Positions 51,110 through 59,912 of a DNA stretch of 64,000 nucleotides are shown here, in pieces. Source of the stretch: Sulfurovum sp. UBA4779. Its GTDB lineage: Bacteria; Campylobacterota; Campylobacteria; Campylobacterales; Sulfurovaceae. The DNA lies in contig DHHF01000008.1 of assembly GCA_002403155.1 (NCBI GenBank), positions 248,001 to 312,000 of the forward strand. Direction: 5' to 3'. The notes beneath the pieces were generated by a model. It ran no database searches and was not told the origin of the DNA. It saw nothing but the letters and a program-made list of their open reading frames with translations. How positions within the stretch are numbered: position 1 is the first letter of the stretch; every line of letters starts with the position of its first letter. The position numbers and the translations under genes are program-made.

Positions 51110-53763
51110 TTTGCGCCGATCCCTTGAAGTTCCGTATTGATTTTTTCCATTTTTTCCAGTGCATCTTGAAGCGCTTGCCTGTTTTCTTCGATCACCTGAA
51201 CAGGGGCATTGGCTACGAATCTTTCATTGTTGAGCATTCCTTGAAGCTTGGCAATTTCTTTGTCCAGTTTTTCTTTTTGCTTGCTCAATCTGCCGATGAT
51301 GGCGCTCAGGTCGATCTCATCGGTCGGGATATAGACTTCAAGAGTATCTGCGATATCAGTAACAGCATTTTCTACTTTCGTATCAACCAACTCAACATCT
51401 TCAACTTTTGCAAGCTTTTGGATAAATGGTTTTACAGTTTGAATACTAAACAATTTTGTTGGGTCATTACTTATAAGATTTGATTTAATATATGCTTTGG
51501 CTATTTTGCTGTTACCCATATCGATAACAACTTTTGCTCTTCTAATAGCGGTAATCGCCTCTTCAATATGTGAAAAGAGCTCCTCATAAATCATTGTTCT
51601 ACGGATATCATTAGGGAATCTTTTTATCATCAAAGATTCACCTTCTTCTAATGAAGTACCACTCAATTTATGATACAAATGATCCGCAATAAATGGCATA
51701 AACGGTGAGATCATTTTCAAAGTTTCTTTAAATATCGCTCCAAGTTCAGGAATAGACTCTTTAGAGGCTTTGGAGTATTCTATTCCCCAGTCACAAAACT
51801 CATTCCATACAAATCTATAGAGTATTGAAGCAGCATCATTAAAGCGATATGAATCCAAAGCATCTCTCATTTCTTCAACTGCAAGAGATAATCTGTATTG
51901 CATATAATGGCCAAGTGGTGTTTCAATTTTTATATCTTCAAGATCTGAAAAGGTATCGACATTCATCTGCAGGAAGTTGCTTGCATTGTACAGTTTGTTG
52001 GTGAAGTTTCTGAACTGTTCAAGGTTCTTTGCGCCCAGTTTGATGTCACGTCCCTGAACTGCAAGGAATGCGAGGGTAAAGCGGATGATATCTGCACTGT
52101 GCTCTTCGACCATATCCAGAGGATCGATGACGTTGCCTTTGGACTTGCTCATCTTAGCGCCGTGCTCATCGCGGACAAGCGCATGCATGTAGATATCTTT
52201 GAACGGCAGTTCCCCCATGAAATGTTCGCCCATCATCATCATCCTTGCCACCCAGAAGAACATGATGTCAAATCCCGTGATCAGCAGCGAGTTGGGGTAG
52301 AAATCTTTCAGGTCTGTCTCATTGTAAGTATTGGCCATTTTCCCGTTATTTCCCCAGCCAAGCGGCGAGAATGCCCAAAGTGCGGAGCTGAACCAGGTAT
52401 CGAGTACATCGGGATCCTGATGGATATTTTTGCTTGCACAGTGCGGACACGCCTCAGGCGCATCATGCTTGTCCGCCCACTGGTGACCGCAGTCATCACA
52501 ATAGAATACAGGGATGCGGTGTCCCCACCAGAGCTGTCTGGAGATACACCAGTCTCTCAGCTCATCCATCCATGCACGGTAAGAATTGAGCCAATGCGGC
52601 GGGTGGAACTTCGCTTCTCCCGCATAGGTCTTTTCAATGGACTTTTTCGCGACTTCGCTGCGTACAAACCACTGTTTGGAGATATACGGCTCGACGATGT
52701 TTTTGCATCGGTAGCAGTGGCCGACCTGATGGACATGCTCTTCGATTTTGACGATAAATCCTTCACGCTCCAATTTCTCTACGATCGGCTTTCTGGCTTT
52801 CAGCCTCTCCATCCCTGCAAACTCGCCGCAGTAGTCATTGAGGATGCCTTTTTCATCAAATACGGTGATGAACTCAAGATCATGCCTTTTGCCGACTTCG
52901 TAGTCGTTCTGGTCGTGCGCAGGCGTGACTTTCACGACCCCCGTTCCAAAGTCCATATCGACATGCTCATCGGCGATTACCTTGATCTTTCTATCTGTCA
53001 GCGGCAAGACAACCTCTTTGCCTATGATGTTTTTGTATCTTTCATCGTCGGGATTTACCATGATCGCGGTATCGCCAAAGTAGGTCTCCGGCCTTGTGGT
53101 TGCAACCGTGACATATCCGCTTCCGTCGGCAAAATGGTAGTTCATATGGTAGAATTTACCGCTAATTTCTTCGTGTTCGACTTCGATGTCAGAAAGTGCG
53201 CCGTCATGGGTACACCAGTTGACCATATAGTTGTTTTGGACGATCATCCCTTCATTGTAGAGGTGAACGAAAGCCTCTTTAACCGCTTCTTTAAGGCCCT
53301 CATCCATCGTAAATCTCTCTCTCGACCAAGCCGGAGAGACGCCGAGTTTTCTCATCTGGTGAACGATGGTCCCGCCTGAGTACTCTTTCCATTTCCAGAC
53401 ACGCTCCAAAAATGCCTCTCTGCCGAGCGCCTCTTTGGTAGTACCTTCGGCCAAAAGCTGTTTTTCCACGACATTTTGTGTAGCGATACCCGCATGATCG
53501 GTGCCGGGCTGCCAAAGGGTTTTGAAACCGTCCATTCTTTTATAGCGCGTGATAATATCCTGCAGGGTAAAGGTCAGGGCATGGCCGATATGCAAGCTTC
53601 CGGTTACATTTGGCGGAGGCATCATGATGGCAAATCGCTTGTTTGGTTCTTGAATCTTTTGGTTTCCGTCAATTTCAAAATAACCGCGTTCTTCCCATAT
53701 TTTGTAGTAAAGTTCTTCTATTTCTTTTGGATTGTAAACAGCTTTTTTGGTCTCTTCGCTCAT
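51106..53763 (-). CDS. valS: Valyl-tRNA synthetase
   Basis: About 885 residues with class Ia motifs HIGHAL (GSLHIGHALTFTLQDII) and KMSKSKGNVIDP, the CP1 editing domain, ITGFDIMFFWVARMMMMG, an anticodon-binding domain and a C-terminal ValRS coiled coil (SKQKEKLDKEIAKLQGMLNNERF). It charges tRNA-Val with valine. The start is the ATG at 53763 (MSEETKK); a TTG frame extends upstream to 53880 but is not homologous. The anticodon-binding part is clearly more AT-rich than the catalytic part (see findings). Confidence 0.95.
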   Translation of the reverse strand: MSEETKKAVYNPKEIEELYYKIWEERGYFEIDGNQKIQEPNKRFAIMMPPPNVTGSLHIGHALTFTLQDIITRYKRMDGFKTLWQPGTDHAGIATQNVVEKQLLAEGTTKEALGREAFLERVWKWKEYSGGTIVHQMRKLGVSPAWSRERFTMDEGLKEAVKEAFVHLYNEGMIVQNNYMVNWCTHDGALSDIEVEHEEISGKFYHMNYHFADGSGYVTVATTRPETYFGDTAIMVNPDDERYKNIIGKEVVLPLTDRKIKVIADEHVDMDFGTGVVKVTPAHDQNDYEVGKRHDLEFITVFDEKGILNDYCGEFAGMERLKARKPIVEKLEREGFIVKIEEHVHQVGHCYRCKNIVEPYISKQWFVRSEVAKKSIEKTYAGEAKFHPPHWLNSYRAWMDELRDWCISRQLWWGHRIPVFYCDDCGHQWADKHDAPEACPHCASKNIHQDPDVLDTWFSSALWAFSPLGWGNNGKMANTYNETDLKDFYPNSLLITGFDIMFFWVARMMMMGEHFMGELPFKDIYMHALVRDEHGAKMSKSKGNVIDPLDMVEEHSADIIRFTLAFLAVQGRDIKLGAKNLEQFRNFTNKLYNASNFLQMNVDTFSDLEDIKIETPLGHYMQYRLSLAVEEMRDALDSYRFNDAASILYRFVWNEFCDWGIEYSKASKESIPELGAIFKETLKMISPFMPFIADHLYHKLSGTSLEEGESLMIKRFPNDIRRTMIYEELFSHIEEAITAIRRAKVVIDMGNSKIAKAYIKSNLISNDPTKLFSIQTVKPFIQKLAKVEDVELVDTKVENAVTDIADTLEVYIPTDEIDLSAIIGRLSKQKEKLDKEIAKLQGMLNNERFVANAPVQVIEENRQALQDALEKMEKINTELQGIGAK

Positions 53764-53900
53764 AGGTATGTTCCGTTTGTGGATTAAAATATGGCAAAGA
53801 TTATAGCGTATTGGTGCTTGTAGGGAGTTGGCTTTTAGGGCATCTCTTTCTATTGACAATCTAAACATAATGAAATACAATGATAAAAAAGGAGCATAAA

Positions 53901-54095
53901 ATGAAACAAAAAATTGAAGAAACTATCGAGCATATCGAACATTCTGATCAAATTGCGCAAGAGATAAAGCCTGCAATCATTGAAAAACTCAAAGAATGGA
54001 AAGAAGAAGATAAGGCGGTCAATGACGTTGCAGTCAGGCTTGAGCAGTGGTGGGCAGAGGTGGAGCCTATTTTTGCAGAATTGGGATGGGTATAG
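53901..54095 (+). CDS. Small acidic helical protein
   Basis: A 64-residue helical, charged protein (MKQKIEETIEHIEHSDQIA, ending EPIFAELGWV). AAGGAG lies six bases upstream of the ATG at 53901; an earlier ATG at 53880 is less likely. No family is recognised with confidence. It is followed after 3 bases by another small frame (54099). Confidence 0.6.
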   Translation: MKQKIEETIEHIEHSDQIAQEIKPAIIEKLKEWKEEDKAVNDVAVRLEQWWAEVEPIFAELGWV

Positions 54096-54098
54096 AAT

Positions 54099-54305
54099 AT
54101 GGAGCTTTATACCCGGTATATCTATGAAAAAAAATGGTCAAAAACGACAAAAGAGCAAGCGCTTCGCATTGTACAAGAAGAAATGCCCCAAACCGATGCA
54201 GAAGGAACGTTAAAGTATATATTGGAACAGTTGCAAAAAGGCAAAACACTGACACTTGGGGAATGCCGCTTCAAAATGGCCTCTTGCGAAGGTTCGTTAG
54301 TTTGA
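54099..54305 (+). CDS. Small unknown protein coupled to the preceding gene
   Basis: A 68-residue frame (MELYTRYIYEKKWSKTTKEQ, ending KMASCEGSLV) three bases after the stop of the 64-residue gene. It has no strong ribosome site of its own, so translation would depend on coupling. The order (basic helix, Gly-rich turn, Cys near the end) gives no family match. Confidence 0.45.
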   Translation: MELYTRYIYEKKWSKTTKEQALRIVQEEMPQTDAEGTLKYILEQLQKGKTLTLGECRFKMASCEGSLV

Positions 54306-54402
54306 GTTGCCCATACGCATGCAACATTATAGTAAAAACATAGAAGACCCTCATTCAGTTGAAAAAAAACAAATAATATATTGCGCAGAGCCCAAAGCGG
54401 TA

Positions 54403-54629
54403 TCAAGCCGGCCATATCAGTTTAAACTCGCTCCCTCTTGAAACTTCAGAATCAAGCAAAATGCCGATCTTGTCGTCTTTGATACTGTAGTAATTTTCTG
54501 TTAATGCGATTTTGATGTTGCCGTTTTTTTTGGAAAATTTGATGGCATTTGAAAGCAGGTTGTCTATCGCCAAAATAAGCTTTCTTTTATATCGGCTTTC
54601 TGCCTTACAGTCAAAATATAATCTATAGA
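54403..54629 (-). pseudogene. Remnant of a sensor histidine kinase (HATPase domain)
   Basis: On the minus strand a start-less frame reads LILAIDNLLSNAIKFSKKNG (N-box with the conserved DNLLSNAIKFS), then DDKIGILLDSEVSRGSEFKL and a stop. This is the start and end of a histidine-kinase ATPase domain with the central G1/F boxes deleted. A stop codon precedes it at about 54630. The remainder of the gap 54306-54638 holds no gene. Confidence 0.65.
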
Positions 54630-54638
54630 TTTTTTATT

Positions 54639-55517
54639 TTAAATAAGCGGCGTGTTGTTTTTGTCGTGCCATGTTACAATCGCATCCCAGGCTTCCTGTG
54701 CAGTGTCGGCATAGAGAATGATATCGGTATCGCTGCGGGAAATGACCCCTTCTTCTATCAAAAAATCAAGATTAATGGCTTTTTGCCAGTATCTTTTGTC
54801 TACAAGAACCACAGGCATAGGTTCGCTTTTTTTGGTTTGAATGAGAGTGAGTACCTCAAAAAGTTCATCAAGAGTCCCAAATCCTCCCGGAAAAAACACG
54901 AAAGCTTTTGAGCGATTGAGAAAATGAAGTTTACGTATAGCAAAATAGTGAAATATAAAACAAAGTTCCGGGGTAATGTAAGGGTTGGGAGACTGCTCAA
55001 AGGGGAGTTGTATCGTAAGTCCAATCGATTTGGCGTCGACATCCATGGCACCGCGATTGGCCGCTTCCATGATCCCGGGGCCTCCTCCCGTCATAATGGT
55101 GACTTCGGGATTGCTTGATCCGTTGCCCTCTTTTCCTACCAGTCGGCCGAACTTTCTTGCCTCATCATAATAAATACTTTTACGCACCATGCTTTCTGCT
55201 TTTTTCAAAGCTTCCAAAAGCTCAGGGGAATGAGGTGTGCTTTCTAGTTTTTGTTCGATATTTTTTAGATTTTCCAGTGCTGCTTCGGACGGAACGATAC
55301 GTGTGCTTCCAAAAACAACAATCGTATGTTCTATGCCTTGTTTTCTCATTTCTATTTCAGCTTTGAGATAGTCAAGATGCAGCCTGACACTTCTTGCTTC
55401 GTCTGCTTGAAGAAAATCGGCATCTTCGTAGGCAATCTTGCATTTAGCATATTTGCTTGTTTCTTTTTTTTGGTTTGATTTGTAAGCATTTTGATCTTTC
55501 TTTGCTATCTTATGCAT
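54639..55517 (-). CDS. LOG-family protein (TIGR00730-like)
   Basis: A 292-residue protein with the LOG Rossmann core: TIVVFGSTRI (about 65-74), MTGGGPGIMEAANRGAM (about 137-153) and the FFPGGFGTLDELFEVLTLIQT signature (about 208-228). LOG-family enzymes hydrolyse nucleoside 5'-monophosphates. The basic N-terminal 60 residues are unusual. Monocistronic, in front of a decayed kinase gene. Confidence 0.9.
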   Translation of the reverse strand: MHKIAKKDQNAYKSNQKKETSKYAKCKIAYEDADFLQADEARSVRLHLDYLKAEIEMRKQGIEHTIVVFGSTRIVPSEAALENLKNIEQKLESTPHSPELLEALKKAESMVRKSIYYDEARKFGRLVGKEGNGSSNPEVTIMTGGGPGIMEAANRGAMDVDAKSIGLTIQLPFEQSPNPYITPELCFIFHYFAIRKLHFLNRSKAFVFFPGGFGTLDELFEVLTLIQTKKSEPMPVVLVDKRYWQKAINLDFLIEEGVISRSDTDIILYADTAQEAWDAIVTWHDKNNTPLI

Positions 55518-55663
55518 TTTTGCCTCTGTGTTGATTGTGTAATAATAAAAAATATTTTACCATGCCGCGCCTATAGATTGCATGATATTGATTGTGCCGA
55601 TTTTTTGTTGAAATATTTTATAAATGGTGGTAAAGTATGAAAAACAAAGAAAAGAGATCGCAA

Positions 55664-56635
55664 ATGAAAAATATTGGCATATTGTGTTCGGGTGGGGATG
55701 TGTCCGGTATGAATGCCGCACTCAAGCGTTTTGTCGAGTATAGCCTTGCAAAAGGATTTGTACCGTATTTTGTCTATAACGGGTTTGAGGGGCTGATAGA
55801 TAACGATATTCATCAGGCGGGATATCATGATGTCGCAGGCATCATTTCCAGAGGCGGCACCAAGATACGTTCTTCAAGGTCCAATCGTTTTATGGAGGAA
55901 AAATATCGCGCACAGGCCATTGAAAACCTCAATGCGCACAACATAGGGTATCTTATCGTTTTGGGCGGTGACGGATCCTTTAAGGGAATGCAGAAATTAA
56001 GCCAAGAGAGCATGGGGATCAGCTTTTGCGGGATCCCTGCCACGATAGACAACGATATCGCCGGCACGGAGTATTGTTTGGGTGTAGATACCGCACTAAA
56101 CGTGATCAGAGATGCGATCGATTCTATCCGCGATACCGCTTCATCTTTTAACCGTGCCTTTGTCATTGAAACGATGGGGCGTCATTGCGGCTACCTGGCT
56201 TTGGTTTCAGCGCTCACCAGCGGTGCGGAGATGTGCCTTGTCCCCGAGATTCCTTATGAACTTGAGCAATATCAAACGACTTTTTTACAGCAGAAAAGAG
56301 CAGGGAGGAAGTATTTTATAGCCATTGTATCCGAAGCTTTGAACAATACAAAGCAGATTTCCGAATGGTTCGAATCAAAAATAGGCGTAGAATCCAGGGC
56401 GGTTGTGCTTGGGCATATACAAAGAGGAGGAACTCCTACGGTTTATGATCGTTTAATGGCTTTTAATTTTGTTACGCATGCCATCGATAGCTTTCTTGGG
56501 GAGAGCGCATGCGGTGTGGTTTGCTATAGCGAAGGGGGATTTCATCTCAAAAAGATAGAAGATGTCGCATTCAAAACATACCAAATCAATCCATTTTTGC
56601 TAAGGCTCGCAAAAGAGTACGGCCGGCAGCGATAA
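55664..56635 (+). CDS. pfkA: 6-phosphofructokinase
   Basis: About 323 residues with NIGILCSGGDVSGMNAALK, GIISRGGTKIRSSR, VLGGDGSFKGM (GGDGS, the ATP-type rather than the PPi-type GGDD), PATIDNDIAGTEYCLG and GHIQRGGTPTVYDRL. It phosphorylates fructose 6-phosphate, probably with ATP. The ATG at 55664 gives the usual family start; 55637 is in frame upstream. Presence of PFK in a largely autotrophic phylum suggests glycogen or storage-sugar use. Confidence 0.93.
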   Translation: MKNIGILCSGGDVSGMNAALKRFVEYSLAKGFVPYFVYNGFEGLIDNDIHQAGYHDVAGIISRGGTKIRSSRSNRFMEEKYRAQAIENLNAHNIGYLIVLGGDGSFKGMQKLSQESMGISFCGIPATIDNDIAGTEYCLGVDTALNVIRDAIDSIRDTASSFNRAFVIETMGRHCGYLALVSALTSGAEMCLVPEIPYELEQYQTTFLQQKRAGRKYFIAIVSEALNNTKQISEWFESKIGVESRAVVLGHIQRGGTPTVYDRLMAFNFVTHAIDSFLGESACGVVCYSEGGFHLKKIEDVAFKTYQINPFLLRLAKEYGRQR

Positions 56636-56700
56636 ACAGGTATAATTTATTTTTATTTAATTGTACTAAGGGTACTATAAATAAAAAAGAGGAGAAAATA

Positions 56701-57384
56701 ATGATACATAAATTGCCAAAACTGCCTTATGAGATGGATGCATTGGCTCCTAACATATCTGAAGAGACTTTGCGGTACCACTATGGCAAACATCATGCAG
56801 GATATGTAAATAAACTCAATGCGCTCATTAAAGATACCGAATACGAAGAGATGTCGTTAGAGCAAATCATCCATCAATCCGACGGTGCGGTATTTAACAA
56901 TGCCGCGCAGACATTTAACCATAATTTTTACTGGCATTCGCTAAACCCGACAAAAACTGAACCCTCTGCAGCGCTTCTGAGGGCTATAGAAGAAACATTC
57001 GGTTCGATGGATGCATTGAAAGAAACGTTTGTACAGGCTGCAACGGGACAGTTTGGTTCAGGGTGGGCTTGGCTGGTGCTAGATCAGCATGACAGGCTGC
57101 TGATTGAGGCGACATCTAATGCGCATACGCCCATAGAACATCATATGACGCCGCTGCTTGTCTGTGATGTATGGGAGCATGCTTACTATATCGATTATAG
57201 AAACGAACGTCCAAAATATGTTGAAACGTTTTGGAATCTCATCAACTGGGATTATGCTTCTAAGATCTTTGAGGACAAAGAGCATTTAAAAGCAACAGCG
57301 ATGCTGCCTATTTGCAATAATCCGGATGATCCGATGTGCGAATATCTTGATGAGCTGTTGCACCAAGATATGACAAGCAGCTAA
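56701..57384 (+). CDS. sodB: Iron superoxide dismutase
   Basis: A 227-residue Fe/Mn-SOD: His27 (TLRYHYGKHHAGYV), His74 (AAQTFNHNFYWHSL), and the Asp/His pair in VCDVWEHAYYIDYRN are the metal ligands. GSGWAWLV and AAQTFNHNFYW favour the iron form. It removes superoxide in the cytoplasm. AGAGGAG precedes the ATG. Confidence 0.93.
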   Translation: MIHKLPKLPYEMDALAPNISEETLRYHYGKHHAGYVNKLNALIKDTEYEEMSLEQIIHQSDGAVFNNAAQTFNHNFYWHSLNPTKTEPSAALLRAIEETFGSMDALKETFVQAATGQFGSGWAWLVLDQHDRLLIEATSNAHTPIEHHMTPLLVCDVWEHAYYIDYRNERPKYVETFWNLINWDYASKIFEDKEHLKATAMLPICNNPDDPMCEYLDELLHQDMTSS

Positions 57385-57415
57385 GGGCATCCGAACAGGA
57401 TATTTTTCAAAGAGG

Positions 57416-59020
57416 TTAGTTTACCGTTTCCATGACGGTGCGCTCCAGATAGTAGGCAATGCGCCAAATGTGGGTACTGACGCGGGAGAGCCATTTGATG
57501 GCTTCTCGATGTTGGTTTCCTTCGGGAATGGTGATTTTGTCTTCAGCTATTTTGGCGGCTATGAATTCCCTGAAAGGCTCGATAGCATTATTGATCACTT
57601 CGTTGCTCTCTTTGGCGTATTTGGTCGCCAGCGAGAAGTTTTTGGAAGTAATCGCTTCTATAATTTTTTCATTTTTTGCACAAAAACCGTTACGTTCTTC
57701 CTGTAAATTCATCGAAGAAGCGGCATAGTGGGCTCTTTTTGCGTCTTCGTCGCATCTTTCGTGAAGGCGCTGCAAATGGTCAAGCAGATGCGCAAGAAAA
57801 ACCATCCGCTGCCATTCGTGAACCTCTTTGGGCTGGATTTTGATCGAATCGACATAATCTTGTGTTTCATCCAAAGAGAGTTGAAGTGAGGTCAAATCCG
57901 TTCTTTTGCCGCAGGCGAAATCCCCTAAAATAAAATTGATATGCTTAAGAAGCGCTACAAACTCTCTTTCGATTGAGATGCGTGCAACCTCCAATGCAAG
58001 AGAGGGTTCTTTAAGCAGTTGCTTATCCAGTCTTCTTGTCAATGGCGGTTCTTCGGATTTAACGATTTTTTCCATCAGGGCGGCAAACTGTTTGGCAAAA
58101 GGAAGAATGAGCAAAACCCCTAATGTGTTAAAGAAAGTATGGAACGCCACAAGCGCTATCTCTGCATGCATATCTAAAAAAGAAGGATTGATTGTCTCAA
58201 GAAAAAAAACATAAGGGGCAATCAAACAAAGCGCCATGATCGCCGTAAGACAATTGTATACCACATGGGAGAGGCCTGTTTGGCGAACGCTTGCAGAGCC
58301 CCCGATGGAAGCGAGTGCAGCCGTGACCGTTGTCCCCACATCCATCCCGATAACAAGGGCTGCTGCTTGCTCGAAATTGATGGTGTGCAAATAAAGCGCT
58401 GTGAGCGTAGCGGCAACACCTGCACTGGAGGCTTGCGTGATAAGTGTTGCGGCAATACCCAGCAAGACGAGCTTTATGCTTCCTGTCCAGGAACCCGAAG
58501 GCAAATGTTCGGGATTGATGATGCCTTCAAAATGGGCCATTCCCTCTTGCAGGGAAGCAATGCCTACAAAAATCAATCCAAATCCGGCTATGGCGTAGCC
58601 AAACGATGCAGCTTTGCCTTTAAAGAAAAGCTTGCCGATGACCCCTAAAAAAATAAGCGGCATTGCAGCAGAAGAGAGGCTAAATTTCAATCCAAACAGC
58701 GCCACCAGCCAGCCCGTTGCCGTAGATCCGATATTGGCTCCGAAAATAATGCCCAACGCTTGAGGAAAGCTCATCAAACCCGCTCCGACAAAACCGACCG
58801 CCATAACAGTGGTTGCGCTGGAGGATTGCAGCAGGATGGTGCTAATGGTGCCTGTTAAAGCGCCTGAGTAGGGGCTTTTGGTAAAACGCATGAGTGCATT
58901 TTTGATCATATCTCCGGCCAATGAGCGCAGGCCCTCCGTCATAACGATCATGCCAAGCAAAAACAACCCTAAGCCTCCAAATGCTTTAATGACGGCAGGG
59001 ATGAGGATTTCGTAGGACAT
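57416..59020 (-). CDS. Na+/phosphate cotransporter (NptA/PhoU-fused type)
   Basis: About 534 residues: two Na/Pi-cotransporter repeats (LRSLAGDMIKNALMRFTKSP, then TILLQSSSATTVMAVGFV and LITQASSAGVAATL) with QSSSA/QASSA motifs, then a C-terminal PhoU-like helical domain (about 340-534). It imports or exports phosphate in exchange for Na+. The start is the ATG at 59020 (MSYEIL); a longer frame to 59143 lacks homology. It follows the DUF2238 gene on the same strand by 8 bases. Confidence 0.9.
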   Translation of the reverse strand: MSYEILIPAVIKAFGGLGLFLLGMIVMTEGLRSLAGDMIKNALMRFTKSPYSGALTGTISTILLQSSSATTVMAVGFVGAGLMSFPQALGIIFGANIGSTATGWLVALFGLKFSLSSAAMPLIFLGVIGKLFFKGKAASFGYAIAGFGLIFVGIASLQEGMAHFEGIINPEHLPSGSWTGSIKLVLLGIAATLITQASSAGVAATLTALYLHTINFEQAAALVIGMDVGTTVTAALASIGGSASVRQTGLSHVVYNCLTAIMALCLIAPYVFFLETINPSFLDMHAEIALVAFHTFFNTLGVLLILPFAKQFAALMEKIVKSEEPPLTRRLDKQLLKEPSLALEVARISIEREFVALLKHINFILGDFACGKRTDLTSLQLSLDETQDYVDSIKIQPKEVHEWQRMVFLAHLLDHLQRLHERCDEDAKRAHYAASSMNLQEERNGFCAKNEKIIEAITSKNFSLATKYAKESNEVINNAIEPFREFIAAKIAEDKITIPEGNQHREAIKWLSRVSTHIWRIAYYLERTVMETVN

Positions 59021-59028
59021 GGTTTGAT

Positions 59029-59640
59029 TTATTTTTGTTGTGTAGCGCTTTTTTGGCAAAATAGATTTGCATAGCCATGGTAAAACGTCAGATTGATCAG
59101 AGCACCTGTCAATGCGCAGAGAGTGTCTTTTTGTGCATCCCACTCATCTCCCTGCGTTCCTAAAAAAGCGGTACCCAGTTCGGGATGCAAAATGATTGCC
59201 GCCAGCCATTCAAGCATCTCGTATACCGTTGAAATAGAAATGATCAATGTCAAAGTAAAAAGCAGTGCCGTTCTGACTGAAGAGATGTGCGGTGCAGCCA
59301 TTTCAAAAATAATGCGAAAAAGCAGCAAACCAAAAAGAAAATGCACCAAGCGGTCAAAATGATTTCGCTCAAATCCAAGAAACCGGGTGATTATATCAAA
59401 ATGTTCCATTTCCGCATAGGTATAATGCGATCCCAAAGAATGCAGGCTGGCAAATATAAGAAGCATGACAAGCGCAACAGTGCTAAATTGATGGCGTTTA
59501 TCCATCCAGATGATAAAAGGAAAAAACAGAAAAACCAAGATGTTTTCAACCAGCCAGTCTTGGGGATACTTGGGATTGATTGCCATAGCAATCCATACCG
59601 CAATGTAAATTCCGTAGATAAGTTTATGGGATTGAGGCAT
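59029..59640 (-). CDS. DUF2238 membrane protein (YjdF-like)
   Basis: A 203-residue membrane protein with about six helices and the DUF2238 motif HYTYAEM.HFDIITRFLGFERNHFDRLVHF and GTQGDEWDAQKDTLCALTGAL. Its role is unknown. It is co-oriented with and 8 bases from the Na/Pi cotransporter gene. Confidence 0.88.
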   Translation of the reverse strand: MPQSHKLIYGIYIAVWIAMAINPKYPQDWLVENILVFLFFPFIIWMDKRHQFSTVALVMLLIFASLHSLGSHYTYAEMEHFDIITRFLGFERNHFDRLVHFLFGLLLFRIIFEMAAPHISSVRTALLFTLTLIISISTVYEMLEWLAAIILHPELGTAFLGTQGDEWDAQKDTLCALTGALINLTFYHGYANLFCQKSATQQK

Positions 59641-59753
59641 AGTAAATTCTTTTTTAGTTGGTATTATACATTTTATAAATAAAGAATTAAATATTTATGA
59701 TGTTAAAAATATATTAATTTTAATAATTAAATTAACAAAAAATTAACAAACTT

Positions 59754-59759
59754 TATATA
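59754..59759 (+). promoter_or_regulatory. Putative -10 box of the second TonB receptor
   Basis: TATATA placed so that transcription would start at about 59766, the first base of the long-range stem P1. AT-rich DNA upstream (59650-59750) is typical of Campylobacterota promoters but has no clear -35. The gap 59641-59912 otherwise holds the structured leader below. Confidence 0.35.
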
Positions 59760-59766
59760 GACTGTG

Positions 59767-59912
59767 TCTCGCAAAAGAGGCTTGTTCGTATCTTTTCTAT
59801 TGGCGTAGGAATACAAACAAACGCACATTACATCGCAAAATGTAACATTTTAGTATAGCATAAAAAGATTACTTTTGTTCCTCTTTTGCAAGAAAAAGGA
59901 GGGAGTAACTAT
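59767..59912 (+). promoter_or_regulatory. Candidate translational riboswitch upstream of a TonB-dependent receptor
   Basis: A long-range stem P1 pairs 59767-59780 (TCTCGCAAAAGAGG) with 59880-59893 (CCTCTTTTGCAAGA), 13 of 14 bases. It encloses P2, TTGTTCGTAT (59782-59791) with ATACAAACAA (59811-59820), 9 of 10 bases, and P3, TTACAT (59828-59833) with ATGTAA (59840-59845), a perfect 6-bp hairpin. A small AAAAG/CTTTT hairpin lies at 59863-59875. CCTCTTTT (59880-59887) can instead pair with the Shine-Dalgarno stretch AAAGGAGG (59895-59902), 8 pairs with one G-U. P1 and the sequestering hairpin exclude each other. No known riboswitch consensus is recognised. Confidence 0.6.

Noticed and set aside
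52099..53379. 426-codon plus-strand frame opposite valS
   Set aside because: A shadow of the GC-richer part of valS; no homology or start signal.
53764..53880. N-terminal extension of valS to 53880
   Set aside because: The extra 39 residues do not look like ValRS, and the ATG at 53763 gives the usual start MSEETKK.
59021..59143. N-terminal extension of the Na/Pi cotransporter to 59143
   Set aside because: It overlaps the DUF2238 gene's end and lacks homology; ATG 59020 gives the normal family start.
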